From: SM23-32 sp964434535
Lineage (GTDB): Bacteria > Planctomycetota > Brocadiia > SM23-32
Length of the DNA stretch: 64,000 bases
Direction: 5' to 3'
Assembly (NCBI GenBank): GCA_964434535.1
Contig: CAYSWA010000002.1
Coordinates: 124,001 to 188,000, forward strand
Part shown: piece by piece, positions 56,871 to 63,999 of the stretch
Layout of the letters: the number at the start of each line of letters is the position of its first letter
How positions within the stretch are numbered: the stretch's first letter is position 1
Notes under the pieces: generated by a model
Database searches by the model: none
Told to the model about the DNA's origin: nothing
The model's input: only the letters and a program-made list of their open reading frames with translations
Made by a program: the position numbers and the translations under genes

Positions 56871-57687
56871 GCGCACGGCCGCGCTGATCCCGGCCCATAA
56901 CGACGCCTACACGCTCCCCCTCTGCCTGCGCAGTACTGTCGATCACTTCGCCGAGGTCGTCGTCTTGGACGACGCCTCGACCGACCCGACCGCAGAGGTG
57001 GCCGCCCGGTTCGCCCGCCGGCACCGGCACGTGCGCCTGCTGCGCCACGAAGGCGAGCGGCAGCTCGGCTGGATCGCGGCGCGCAACCGCCTGCTCTCGG
57101 CCACCCGCGCCGACCGGCTCTTCTGGCTCGACGCGGACGACGTGCTCTGCGACGGCGCCACCGGGCGGCTGCGACGGATCGCCGGCGGACCGCACGCCGT
57201 CGTGCGGCTCCAGCTCTGTGAGCTCTGGGGCGACCTGCGCCACACCACGGGCCGGCTGCGCCACTACGACCGCTGCCACGTCTTCGTCAATCGCGCGCTG
57301 GACCGCAACTTCTTCTGGCGTGGGGGCAGCGCGGCGCGTCCGACCGCCGTCCGTCCCGCCGTCAACGGCCACGGCCCGCTGCTGTTCCACCTGAAGGGCG
57401 TGCGGCCCGACCGCCGCCTGGTCGAGCGGCACTTCACGCGCGCATGGCTCCGCGCCGGCGCGCCGGGCCGGCTGGAGGATTTCGCCGGCCTCGCCGACAT
57501 GACCGACGCCGAGATCCACGAGCGCGCCATGCGCATCCTGCTGCGCAGCCGCCAGGATCCTCTCCGCCCCTTGCCGCCCGAGGCGCCGCCGCTCCCCGCC
57601 GTGCTCCGAGAGGCGTGGCCGAGGTTCCTGATGGTCTACCGCGACGGCGAGCCTGTCGACCGCATCGACCGGGGGGAGGCGCCGTGA
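56863..57687 (+). CDS. Family-2 glycosyltransferase (274 aa)
   Basis: GT-A glycosyltransferase: ALIPAHNDAYTLPLCLRST, VVLDDASTDPTAEVAARFA, then ARNRLLSATRADRLFWLDADDVLC with the DxD Asp residues. The C-terminal half is LFHLKGVRPDRRLVERHFTRAWLRAG. ATG 56863 lies within the end of the phosphatase-superfamily gene (8-bp overlap) and follows GGAGG (56849-56853). Ends at 57687, overlapping the next start by 4 bp (GTGA). Confidence 0.8.
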   Translation: MLERTAALIPAHNDAYTLPLCLRSTVDHFAEVVVLDDASTDPTAEVAARFARRHRHVRLLRHEGERQLGWIAARNRLLSATRADRLFWLDADDVLCDGATGRLRRIAGGPHAVVRLQLCELWGDLRHTTGRLRHYDRCHVFVNRALDRNFFWRGGSAARPTAVRPAVNGHGPLLFHLKGVRPDRRLVERHFTRAWLRAGAPGRLEDFAGLADMTDAEIHERAMRILLRSRQDPLRPLPPEAPPLPAVLREAWPRFLMVYRDGEPVDRIDRGEAP

Positions 57688-58373
57688 CGAGCAACGCGCA
57701 ACGAGCAACGCGCAACGCGCCGTTCCCCGCCGTCACCTGCCTCTGCCCCACCTTCCGGCGGCCCGCCCGCCTGCGGGACGCCGTCGCCTGCTTCCTCTCG
57801 CAGGACTACCCCGGCGAGGCACGGCTGCTGATCCTGAACGACGCGCCCGAGCCGATTGCCCTACCCGCGGCAACGCCGCGCGTGGAGGTGGTCAACGCGC
57901 CGGCCCGCTTCCCCACCCTCGGCCACAAGCGCCAGGCGCTGCTGGAGATGGCGCAGACGCCGCTGGTGGCGCACTGGGACGACGACGACCTCTACCTGCC
58001 CTGGCACCTCTCGTCGCTGGTCGCGCGGCTCGTCGAGGCGGGGCCGCCGGTGGCCTGCGTCAAGCCGCGGGCGGCCTGGTTCGGAGTCGGCCCGCCCGGC
58101 CGCTGGCGCCTGCGCGGGCCGTGCCACAACGCCTTCGAGGGGCAGATGCTCTTCGACCGCCGGCGGGCGCTCGAGCTGGCCGGCTATCCGCCGCTGGACT
58201 CGGGCCAGGCGCGGGCGCTCCTCGACGCCTTCCGCCGCGCCGGCGGGTTGCTCACGTGGGAGCCGGCCCGCCACGAGCTGAGCTACGTCTACCGCTGGGC
58301 CGATGGCCTGGAGCACGTCAGCGCCCGGCCGGCGCCTGTCGCTGGCCCTGAAGCGCCAGGGCCGCTATCCTGA
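57684..58373 (+). CDS. Family-2 glycosyltransferase with repeat-derived N-terminus (229 aa)
   Basis: GT-A core: AVTCLCPTFRRPARLRDAVACFLSQDYPG and FPTLGHKRQALLEMAQTPLVAHWDDDDLYLPWHLSSL, with DDDD as the metal motif. The first 12 residues (MTSNAQRATRNA) are encoded by the ACGAGCAACGCGCAAC repeat that is intergenic elsewhere. GTG 57684 is preceded by GGGGGGAGG (57671-57679), so that repeat is translated. Last gene of the cluster. Confidence 0.75.
   Translation: MTSNAQRATRNAPFPAVTCLCPTFRRPARLRDAVACFLSQDYPGEARLLILNDAPEPIALPAATPRVEVVNAPARFPTLGHKRQALLEMAQTPLVAHWDDDDLYLPWHLSSLVARLVEAGPPVACVKPRAAWFGVGPPGRWRLRGPCHNAFEGQMLFDRRRALELAGYPPLDSGQARALLDAFRRAGGLLTWEPARHELSYVYRWADGLEHVSARPAPVAGPEAPGPLS
57687..57719. 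repeat. CGAGCAACGCGCAAC periodic repeat inside a coding region
   Basis: ACGAGCAACGCGCAACGAGCAACGCGCAACGCG units, same family as at 50018 and 53032, here in frame as the N-terminal codons of a glycosyltransferase. Confidence 0.75.
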
Positions 58374-58403
58374 ACGTCCCCCTGCTCAGCGGAGGCGCCC
58401 ATC

Positions 58404-59264
58404 ATGTCCGAGAACGTGACGCACACCGCCGTCGTGGACGACTGCGCCCGCCTGGCGCGCCGCTGGCCCGCCGTCTGCCCGCCCTTCCAGCGCGTGCTGG
58501 AGCGCCACCACGAGTTCGCTCGCCTCGGCGGGCTCACGCGCGCCGGCGACAACCACACCCCCCGGCTGCTCCGTGACCTGCGCGAGGCGTGGGCCGACGG
58601 CGAGCCCGACGAGACGGCGCAGCGCAAGCTCGCCTTCACCCTCGGCTGGCTCGGACACCGCGCGGCCGACCGGCAGTTCAAGCCCGTCTTCCGCGCCGCC
58701 GACCCCGACTGCCCCCGCAGCCCCACCGATTGCAGCGTCTACCACGACGCGTTCATCCTGCGCGCGCTCTACGGCGCCGGCGAGCGCGAGCCCTACCGGG
58801 GCGCCATCGAGGCGCGGGACGTCGACGCGCTGGAGGACGTGCTCCGCGCCCTCTGGCAGCGGGCGCTGGTCGCCATCCACACCTTCATCCCGGACGAGGA
58901 GGACGTGCACGGCTGGCTGGAGCGGCTCTTCGCGGCGCGGCAGCGCTTCCGCGTCGACCTGCGCCGCTACGCCGAGGCCCTCGCCGACCCCGACCCGCAG
59001 AAGGTGCGCCGCTTCATCGAGGAGCCCGGCTTCTACGATGCGGCCGACCTGCTGATCCGCCTGGCCCGGTCGATCGAGGGAGGCGATCCGGCGGAGGGGA
59101 TCGAGGTGGAGGACGCGATCGAGGCGGCCGCCTCGGGCAGCCAGTACGCCGGGGCGCTGGCCCGAGGCCTCAGCTACCTGCGCGCGGCCAGCGACTACTT
59201 CGAGCGCCGCATCGGCGAGGACGAGCTCGCCGACCGCCTCGACATCGGCCGCCCCGGCGGCTGA
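58404..59264 (+). CDS. Helical protein resembling Zn-dependent phospholipase C-type proteins (286 aa)
   Basis: Mostly alpha-helical. The segment FTLGWLGHRAADRQFKPVFRAAD, together with a distal His (CSVYHDAF), recalls the metal-binding helices of zinc-dependent phospholipase C-type proteins; the similarity is not strong and the function is not established. No signal peptide. ATG 58404 begins MSENVTHTAVVDD. The gene lies 30 bp after the last glycosyltransferase, so it may be the first host gene after the phage-like cluster or its last member. It is convergent with DUF2752. Confidence 0.5.
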   Translation: MSENVTHTAVVDDCARLARRWPAVCPPFQRVLERHHEFARLGGLTRAGDNHTPRLLRDLREAWADGEPDETAQRKLAFTLGWLGHRAADRQFKPVFRAADPDCPRSPTDCSVYHDAFILRALYGAGEREPYRGAIEARDVDALEDVLRALWQRALVAIHTFIPDEEDVHGWLERLFAARQRFRVDLRRYAEALADPDPQKVRRFIEEPGFYDAADLLIRLARSIEGGDPAEGIEVEDAIEAAASGSQYAGALARGLSYLRAASDYFERRIGEDELADRLDIGRPGG

Positions 59265-59274
59265 GAATCCCCGT

Positions 59275-59691
59275 TCACCGCGTGGCGAGCAGGTAGGCCC
59301 AGTTCGCGGCGATGAGGAGCACGGCGCCGAGGCGCAGCAGCGGCGCCGCCCGCGGGCCGACCTCCACCGGCCTCAAACGCTTCCGCCGCAGCCCGACGGC
59401 CACGGCCGCATACGGCACGAAGAGCGCCGCCGCCACGCAGCCCGCCGCCGCCAGCGGGTTGAGGGCGAACGCCCCACCCAGGCGCAGGCGCGTCGCCGCC
59501 GCGAGCGCCCGCGTGGCCCCGCAGGACGGGCACGGCAGGCCCGTGAGCGCGCGGAACGGGCAGCGGTAGCCGGCGCGGGTTAGGATCAGGTCGGGCGGCG
59601 CCAGCGCTGCCCCGACCAGCACCACCAGCGCCACGGCCCCCCAGATCAGCTCGTGATCGACCGGCCCCGGCTCTGTCCAGCGCAGCTTCAT
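59275..59691 (-). CDS. DUF2752 membrane protein (138 aa)
   Basis: DUF2752 signature YRCPFRALTGLPCPSCGATRALAA with paired CP motifs between two membrane segments (IWGAVALVVLVGAALAPP and the later helices LAAAGCVAAALFVPYAAVAVGL and LLRLGAVLLIAANWAYLLAT). Function of the family is unknown. Co-transcribed with the YIP1-type gene, 9 bp upstream. Confidence 0.85.
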   Translation of the reverse strand: MKLRWTEPGPVDHELIWGAVALVVLVGAALAPPDLILTRAGYRCPFRALTGLPCPSCGATRALAAATRLRLGGAFALNPLAAAGCVAAALFVPYAAVAVGLRRKRLRPVEVGPRAAPLLRLGAVLLIAANWAYLLATR

Positions 59692-59700
59692 GACCTGCCC

Positions 59701-60405
59701 CTACGGCCCGCCGGCGGCGATGATCCCCACCATGAGGCCGACGGCAACGGCCAGCCCGAAGCAGAGGACGATGGGCAGCAGCACGGCCAGGGCCGCCCGC
59801 CCGCCGGTGGTGCGGTGCGCCCGGCTCAGGCCGATGATCTCGACCACGATGGCCCAGACGGCCCCGACCAGGCCGCCGCAGACCGGGATGATCGCCAGCA
59901 GCGCCGTGCTGCCGGTGGCGTAAGCCACCACGGCGTAGGTGGCCTCGAACGTCTCGTTCGCCCCGCCCACGATCAGGAGGCAGAGGTGGAGGATGCCCGC
60001 CCCGATGAAGGAGCCGACGATCACCAACAGCGGGGTGAGGACGGCGCCGATGGCCGCATAGATGGCCGGCCCCCCGACGGCGGCTGCCGCTGGCGCCTGC
60101 CCGCCCCCGCGGGCCGTCAGCGCCTGGAAAGCCACCTGCCACGCCAGGCCGATCCAGCCCCCGATCGTGCCGAGGATCAGCACGTAGAGGAGCGAACTGG
60201 CCAGCGAACGCTCGCTGCGGATGCGCGAGAAGGCCCGCGAGGGCTGCCCCAGCACCCGGCCGACCGTCTGCGCCATCGCGCCGATGGCCGAGCGCCCCGG
60301 CTCGACGTTCTGCCAGGGCAGGGACGATTCGCCCTCGTAGCCCCCGGCCCCCGGCTGCATCTGCCCGTAGTTCGCCCCCGGCCCGTCCCACCTGTCCGTG
60401 CCCAT
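59701..60405 (-). CDS. YIP1-family multi-pass membrane protein (234 aa)
   Basis: Gly/Pro-rich soluble N-terminus (residues 1-~35), then the YIP1 core: LPWQNVEPGRSAIGAMAQTVGRVLGQPSRAF, GTIGGWIGLAWQVAF, GAVLTPLLVIVGSFIGAGILHLCLLIVGG, ETFEATYAVVAYATGSTALLAIIP and VEIIGLSRAHRTTGGRAALAVLLP. Five membrane segments are visible. Start ATG 60405 (MGTDRWDGPG); promoter at 60457-60484. Confidence 0.85.
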   Translation of the reverse strand: MGTDRWDGPGANYGQMQPGAGGYEGESSLPWQNVEPGRSAIGAMAQTVGRVLGQPSRAFSRIRSERSLASSLLYVLILGTIGGWIGLAWQVAFQALTARGGGQAPAAAAVGGPAIYAAIGAVLTPLLVIVGSFIGAGILHLCLLIVGGANETFEATYAVVAYATGSTALLAIIPVCGGLVGAVWAIVVEIIGLSRAHRTTGGRAALAVLLPIVLCFGLAVAVGLMVGIIAAGGP

Positions 60406-60456
60406 CGGGTCCCCTTGCTCAGAGAGGCTTGGACGATGCTGCCGCGTCCGCCCACG

Positions 60457-60484
60457 ATTGTAGCGCAGGGCGAGCCGAAAGCAA
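60457..60484 (-). promoter_or_regulatory. Promoter for the YIP1-DUF2752 operon
   Basis: On the minus strand TTGCTT (60484-60479), 16-bp spacer, TACAAT (60462-60457), ~50 bp before the ATG at 60405. Confidence 0.55.
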
Positions 60485-60517
60485 GGCATGGCGCGGCGGC
60501 CTGACGGCCGGGCGGGC

Positions 60518-60859
60518 TCAGTGGACCTCGCGCAGGGCGTCGAGCGTGGCTCGGGCCTCGGGCGAGCGCTCGTGGCAGGGCGCGAGTTTCGCGCAGGGGT
60601 AGTCGGCGCACGCGGCGCAGTTGGCCGTGCCCTTCTGCGCGCAGCAGGCGCGTATCTCGCACGATTCGGCGAAGTCCATCACGCGGCCGGTCCGGGCGAG
60701 GCAGCCGTCGCAGTTGATGTCGGCCGGGTCGATCTCGGCGCCGGACTCCGCCCACTCGGCGGCCGTGCGGCGCCGCAGCTCGTCGTCGTCCGCCTGGGTG
60801 GCGATGAACGCTCCGCACTCGGAGCAGACCAGCCCGCAGCAGGCGATCATTCGGGCCAT
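60518..60859 (-). CDS. DUF3795 small Cys-rich protein (113 aa)
   Basis: DUF3795 family: MIACCGLVCSECGAFIATQADD, INCDGCLARTGRVMDFAESCEIRACC and the CAACADYPCAKLAPCHE segment give the family pattern of conserved cysteines (probably zinc or Fe-S binding). ATG 60859 is chosen because MARMIACCGLVC is the family N-terminus; an upstream in-frame ATG is less likely. Biological role unknown. Confidence 0.85.
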   Translation of the reverse strand: MARMIACCGLVCSECGAFIATQADDDELRRRTAAEWAESGAEIDPADINCDGCLARTGRVMDFAESCEIRACCAQKGTANCAACADYPCAKLAPCHERSPEARATLDALREVH

Positions 60860-60912
60860 CGCGCCGCCTCCGTCCGGGGGAATAGTGCTTCGTAACACTT
60901 GATTCTGGGAGT

Positions 60913-60961
60913 GTGGCATGGCCATCCTGGCCATGATTCACGGGCTGGAAGCCCGTGCCAC
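60913..60961. repeat. GTGGCATGGCC...GCCCGTGCCAC hairpin element
   Basis: Outer arms GTGGCA and TGCCAC, inner palindromes TGGCCATCCTGGCCA and GGGCTGGAAGCCC. It is related in layout to the element at 52937-53009. It lies in the ~290-bp gap between DUF3795 and the SGNH gene; apart from this and the promoter nothing else is seen in that gap. Confidence 0.65.
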
Positions 60962-61054
60962 CGAACCGCGGCCCATAATCTCAAGTGTCAGGGACCGATA
61001 GGGTTCACGGGGAGCATGGCGGCGTTGCGCGCCGGGCGCAACGCCACGCGCGGC

Positions 61055-61083
61055 TTGACAGTCGTCCCCCGATGGGCTACACA
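61055..61083 (+). promoter_or_regulatory. Promoter for the SGNH-hydrolase gene
   Basis: Perfect TTGACA (61055-61060), 17-bp spacer, TACACA (61078-61083). Confidence 0.45.
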
Positions 61084-61153
61084 GAAGCCGCTCAAACGGT
61101 GAGCCGTGCCCCTTCTGGGTTCTGAGCGGCAGCAGCCCTGGGAGAGCAGACCA

Positions 61154-63169
61154 GTGGGTAATCTTGCGAAGGGCGGGGACTCAGCGGATGCAGCCCGGGG
61201 CGGCGTCCGTGAACCGCCGGTGCAACCCGCGCCAGGCGAGCCCGCCGTCCCGAGCCGTCGCCGCTGGCGCAACCGCCTGATCGCCCTGCTGGGCGGGTTC
61301 GGCGTGCTTGTGCTCGCCGAGCTCGTCCTCTCGGCGGCGGGCTACGGGGGCTCTCAGCGGCTATTCAACGTGGTGCAGGGGGTCGGTGGGGAGGCCGATT
61401 ACGTGACCAATCCGGTCGCCTTTCGCCACATCTTCCTCAGCAACCCGATCATCCTCCGGACGGGCGCCAGTTGGCCCCACCACCCGCCCCAACGCTTCAC
61501 TGTGGCGAAGCCGCCCGAGACCTTTCGCGTCATGGTCCTTGGCGGCTCGGCAGTGCTCGGCTGGCCCTATCCGGCCAACGGCAGTTTCCCCTCGTTCTTG
61601 CAGACCATGCTGAGCCACACGTGGGAGGGCGGACAGCCGGAGGTGGTCAACCTCGGGGTGACGGCCATCAGCTCCTACACGGTGCGCGAGCGGGTCACTG
61701 AAGCGCTGGGCTACGGCGCCGACCTGGTGGTAGTCTACACGGGGCATAACGAGTTCTTCGGCGCTTACGGGGCAGCCTCGACCATCTCCCTCAGCAGGCG
61801 GCGATCCCTGGCGCTGGCCCAGATCTGGCTGCGACGCCGACGGCTGACCATGCTGATGGGCGGCCTGATCGCCGCCCTCTCGCCCGAGCCGTCGCCAATC
61901 AAGAAGCCCCAAGCCCTCGGCCAAATCCTGCCTCGCCGCACGGACATCCGCCTGGGGGACGCCCTCTACGAGCAGGCGAAGGCCAACTACCGCGCGAACA
62001 TCGAGGACATAGTCCGCCAATGCCGCAGGGCCGGCGTGCCCCTCGTGCTCTGCACCCTGGGGGCCAATCTGCGCGATTTCCCGCCGCTCGGCTCGATGCT
62101 GCCGGAAGGCATCTCGGAGTCCGACCGGCAGCAGTGGGAGCAACGCTGCCGGGCGGCGGAACGCCTCCTGGAGGCGGATGACGCGGAGGGGGCGGCACGG
62201 GAGCGGACGCAGGCAGCGGCTCTGGCGCCCGGTCACGCCGAGACCCACTACCGGCTGGCCCGGGCGCTCGAGCGGCTCGGCCGCACGGCCGAGGCCGCCG
62301 AGCAGTACCGCGCGGCTCGGGACTATGACACGGTGCGCTGGCGCATCAGCGGGGACTTCAACGAGGTCGTGCGCGACATCGCCCGGACCGAGGGCGCGGC
62401 GCTCGCCGACGTCGAAGCCCACCTCGTGCGGCGCGCCCGGGGGCCGGTCCCGGGAGCCGAGATGTTCCTGGAGCACGTGCACCCGAACCTGCGCGGAGCC
62501 TACGAGGCCGCCCTCGCGATCGAAGAAGCCGCGCGACCGCTGGTCCCCGTCCGGCCCGACCGTCACATGCTGCCGACATTCGAAGATTGCCTCGCTGCCC
62601 AGCAGGTAAGCCTCCAGGACCGGCGTTACGCCGTGAAGGACGCCATCGCCCTATACCGGGACGCCTTGCACGGAGGACACGGCAGCGAGGCCCAGATCGA
62701 AGCGCTGGAGGCGGAACTGGCCAGTCTGGAAAGGCAGTTGCCAGCCCTGGAGGCGGCCAGCGTGAAGCGGGCGGGGCGGTTCATCGGGGATCGCAAGGAC
62801 CTCCTCCACGCCTGGGAATGGGTGCTCTGGGCCCAGGCGGAAGCATACGACGAGGCCGGCCAGCCGGCGGAGGCGCTGGCCCGGCTCCGCAAGATACGCC
62901 GCTACGGCGCGTGGCAGATCGAGAACGAGCGGCTGGCGCAGGTTTTTGGCGCAGAAGCGGCGCTGCACCTCAGGATGGAGAATGTCAACCAGGCCAAACA
63001 GGCTGCAAGGTACGCACTGGACCTGGATCCTGAGCACCCGCTGGCGCGGCGCGTGTTGGCGCGCGCGGCCGCCCTGCCCGAACGCGCCGTCCCCTCGGGC
63101 CCGCCGGCGCTCAGCCCGCCTGGATCGCCAGCGCCTGGCCCTGCTCGCGGAGGGGTTAGAAGACTGTAA
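61154..63169 (+). CDS. Membrane-anchored SGNH-hydrolase with TPR region (671 aa)
   Basis: One N-terminal transmembrane segment (RLIALLGGFGVLVLAELVLSAAGY, ~36-59) anchors an SGNH/GDSL-type esterase: VMVLGGSAVLGWPY (nucleophile Ser), VNLGVTAISSYTVRE, VVYTGHNEFFGAYG (block III Asn) and MFLEHVHPNLRGAYEAA (Asp/His block V region). A TPR segment interrupts it (AERLLEADDAEGAARERTQAAALAPGHAETHYRLARALERLGRTAEAAEQYR), and further helical repeats close the protein (~ARYALDLDPEHPLARRVL). Such proteins are common in planctomycetes, probably in envelope-polysaccharide acylation. GTG 61154 is favoured because GGGAGAG lies 8 nt upstream; an alternative GTG at 61106 lacks a ribosome site. Confidence 0.75.
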   Translation: MGNLAKGGDSADAARGGVREPPVQPAPGEPAVPSRRRWRNRLIALLGGFGVLVLAELVLSAAGYGGSQRLFNVVQGVGGEADYVTNPVAFRHIFLSNPIILRTGASWPHHPPQRFTVAKPPETFRVMVLGGSAVLGWPYPANGSFPSFLQTMLSHTWEGGQPEVVNLGVTAISSYTVRERVTEALGYGADLVVVYTGHNEFFGAYGAASTISLSRRRSLALAQIWLRRRRLTMLMGGLIAALSPEPSPIKKPQALGQILPRRTDIRLGDALYEQAKANYRANIEDIVRQCRRAGVPLVLCTLGANLRDFPPLGSMLPEGISESDRQQWEQRCRAAERLLEADDAEGAARERTQAAALAPGHAETHYRLARALERLGRTAEAAEQYRAARDYDTVRWRISGDFNEVVRDIARTEGAALADVEAHLVRRARGPVPGAEMFLEHVHPNLRGAYEAALAIEEAARPLVPVRPDRHMLPTFEDCLAAQQVSLQDRRYAVKDAIALYRDALHGGHGSEAQIEALEAELASLERQLPALEAASVKRAGRFIGDRKDLLHAWEWVLWAQAEAYDEAGQPAEALARLRKIRRYGAWQIENERLAQVFGAEAALHLRMENVNQAKQAARYALDLDPEHPLARRVLARAAALPERAVPSGPPALSPPGSPAPGPARGGVRRL

Positions 63170-63182
63170 CACTCGCCCCCGT

Positions 63183-63720
63183 GAACTCGACTTTCGACGT
63201 TAAAGGGGAAAGCCGGATCGCATCTTGGGTAGATTGGAGTTCGCAAAAACCATCACCCGAGATGGGAGATCCGGCTTATGCATACAGTATCCACGTTGGT
63301 GATGCTGATGGCAAGTTTCCATCCCGCCCTCACCCCTCAGACTGCGGCCAGCCTGGCCGTCCTGCTGCGCGGAGCCGTCCTGAGCCACCGAGACCGCACT
63401 GTGACCGCCTGCCTGGTGGCCGCCTGGCCCTGGGCCAGAAAAAGCTGGCAGGCTTACGAAAATGTCCTGCGCAGGGCACGGTTCAGCATGCTGCATCTGG
63501 CACGCATCTTGTTCGCCCTCGCCCTCGGCCTGGTGCCGGAGGGTGAGCCGGTCCACCTGGCGGTCGATGAGCATCTGGTGCGCCGCTGGGGACCCTACGT
63601 GCCGGCAGTGGGCATGCACCGCGACCCGGTGCGCTCCTCCCTCGGGCGAAATGCGCCGAGTCCCGGCCACAAGTGGGTGGTGCTCTCTCTGGTGGTGAGC
63701 CTGCCCTTCATGGGCCGGCC
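63183..63720 (+). mobile_element. Partial insertion sequence (IS4/IS701-type), 3' end missing
   Basis: Begins within GAACTCGACTTTCGACGTTAA directly after the SGNH gene. The transposase start at 63278 follows. The body breaks off at ~63715-63726, where oxidoreductase sequence takes over; the right inverted repeat and the catalytic 3' part are absent. The left end is not defined to the base. Confidence 0.6.
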
Positions 63721-63736
63721 GGGCTCGGTGGGGTAG
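63278..63736 (+). pseudogene. Truncated DDE transposase, IS4/IS701-type (N-terminal ~148 aa)
   Basis: MHTVSTLVMLMASFHPALTP begins an IS transposase of the DDE superfamily. The conserved region VHLAVDEHLVRRWGPYVPAV (first catalytic Asp) and MHRDPVRSSLGRNAPSPGHKWVVLSLVVSLPF follows. After LPFMGRP the homology ends and the frame runs into antisense of the adjacent oxidoreductase, stopping at 63736. It cannot be active. The start is taken at ATG 63278. Confidence 0.75.
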
Positions 63737-63999
63737 TTCTTCTGCGGGTACGGGCTCCGGCCGAGGCCGCCCATGGCTTTGAGCGCGAGGATGACCTCCT
63801 CAGCGATGCCGCGCACGGTCTGCGTGTCGTCCGGCTCGACCTGGTTGCGGAAGCCGTTGATGCAGGCCATCAGCGAGGCGGTGGCGGTGCCGCCGGGGTA
63901 GCCGAAGCGCTCGATCAGCACGGCGTGCGCGCCGCAGCGGGCGGCGCCGACGGCGGCGGCGGTGCCGGCCGGCCCCGCGCCGGCGACGATCACGTCCAC
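63715..63999 (-). CDS. FAD-dependent oxidoreductase, partial at both ends
   Basis: N-terminal part of a PF12831-like FAD-dependent oxidoreductase: DVIVAGAGPAGTAAAVGAARCGAHAVLIE (Rossmann GxGxxG), RFGYPGGTATASLMACINGF and MGGLGRSPYPQKNYPTEPGR. The upstream end is at the window edge (frame open at 64000; GTG 63999 is probably internal or the start). The downstream end coincides with the IS breakpoint at ~63715-63726, after which the frame (open to 63595) encodes antisense-transposase residues, not oxidoreductase. Confidence 0.8.

Larger units (their letters stand above)
38700..58373 (+). mobile_element. Mu-like prophage morphogenesis cluster (or domesticated phage element) with glycosyltransferases
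   Basis: All genes from 38700 to 58373 lie on the + strand with short gaps or overlaps. Gene order (terminase, DUF935 portal, gpI protease/gpZ scaffold, decoration, gpT capsid, gp36/DUF1320) is that of the Mu-like head module. It is followed by tail/adhesin-type genes, a lipoprotein, a holin-like peptide, a phosphatase-superfamily protein and glycosyltransferases. No integrase, transposase, repressor, replication, tape-measure, sheath or endolysin gene is visible, and I found no att-type direct repeats at the edges (38480-38699 and 58374-58403). Ends are therefore functional limits, not mapped junctions. A TACAAT box at 38644-38649, just upstream of the first gene, is a possible -10. Confidence 0.8.
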
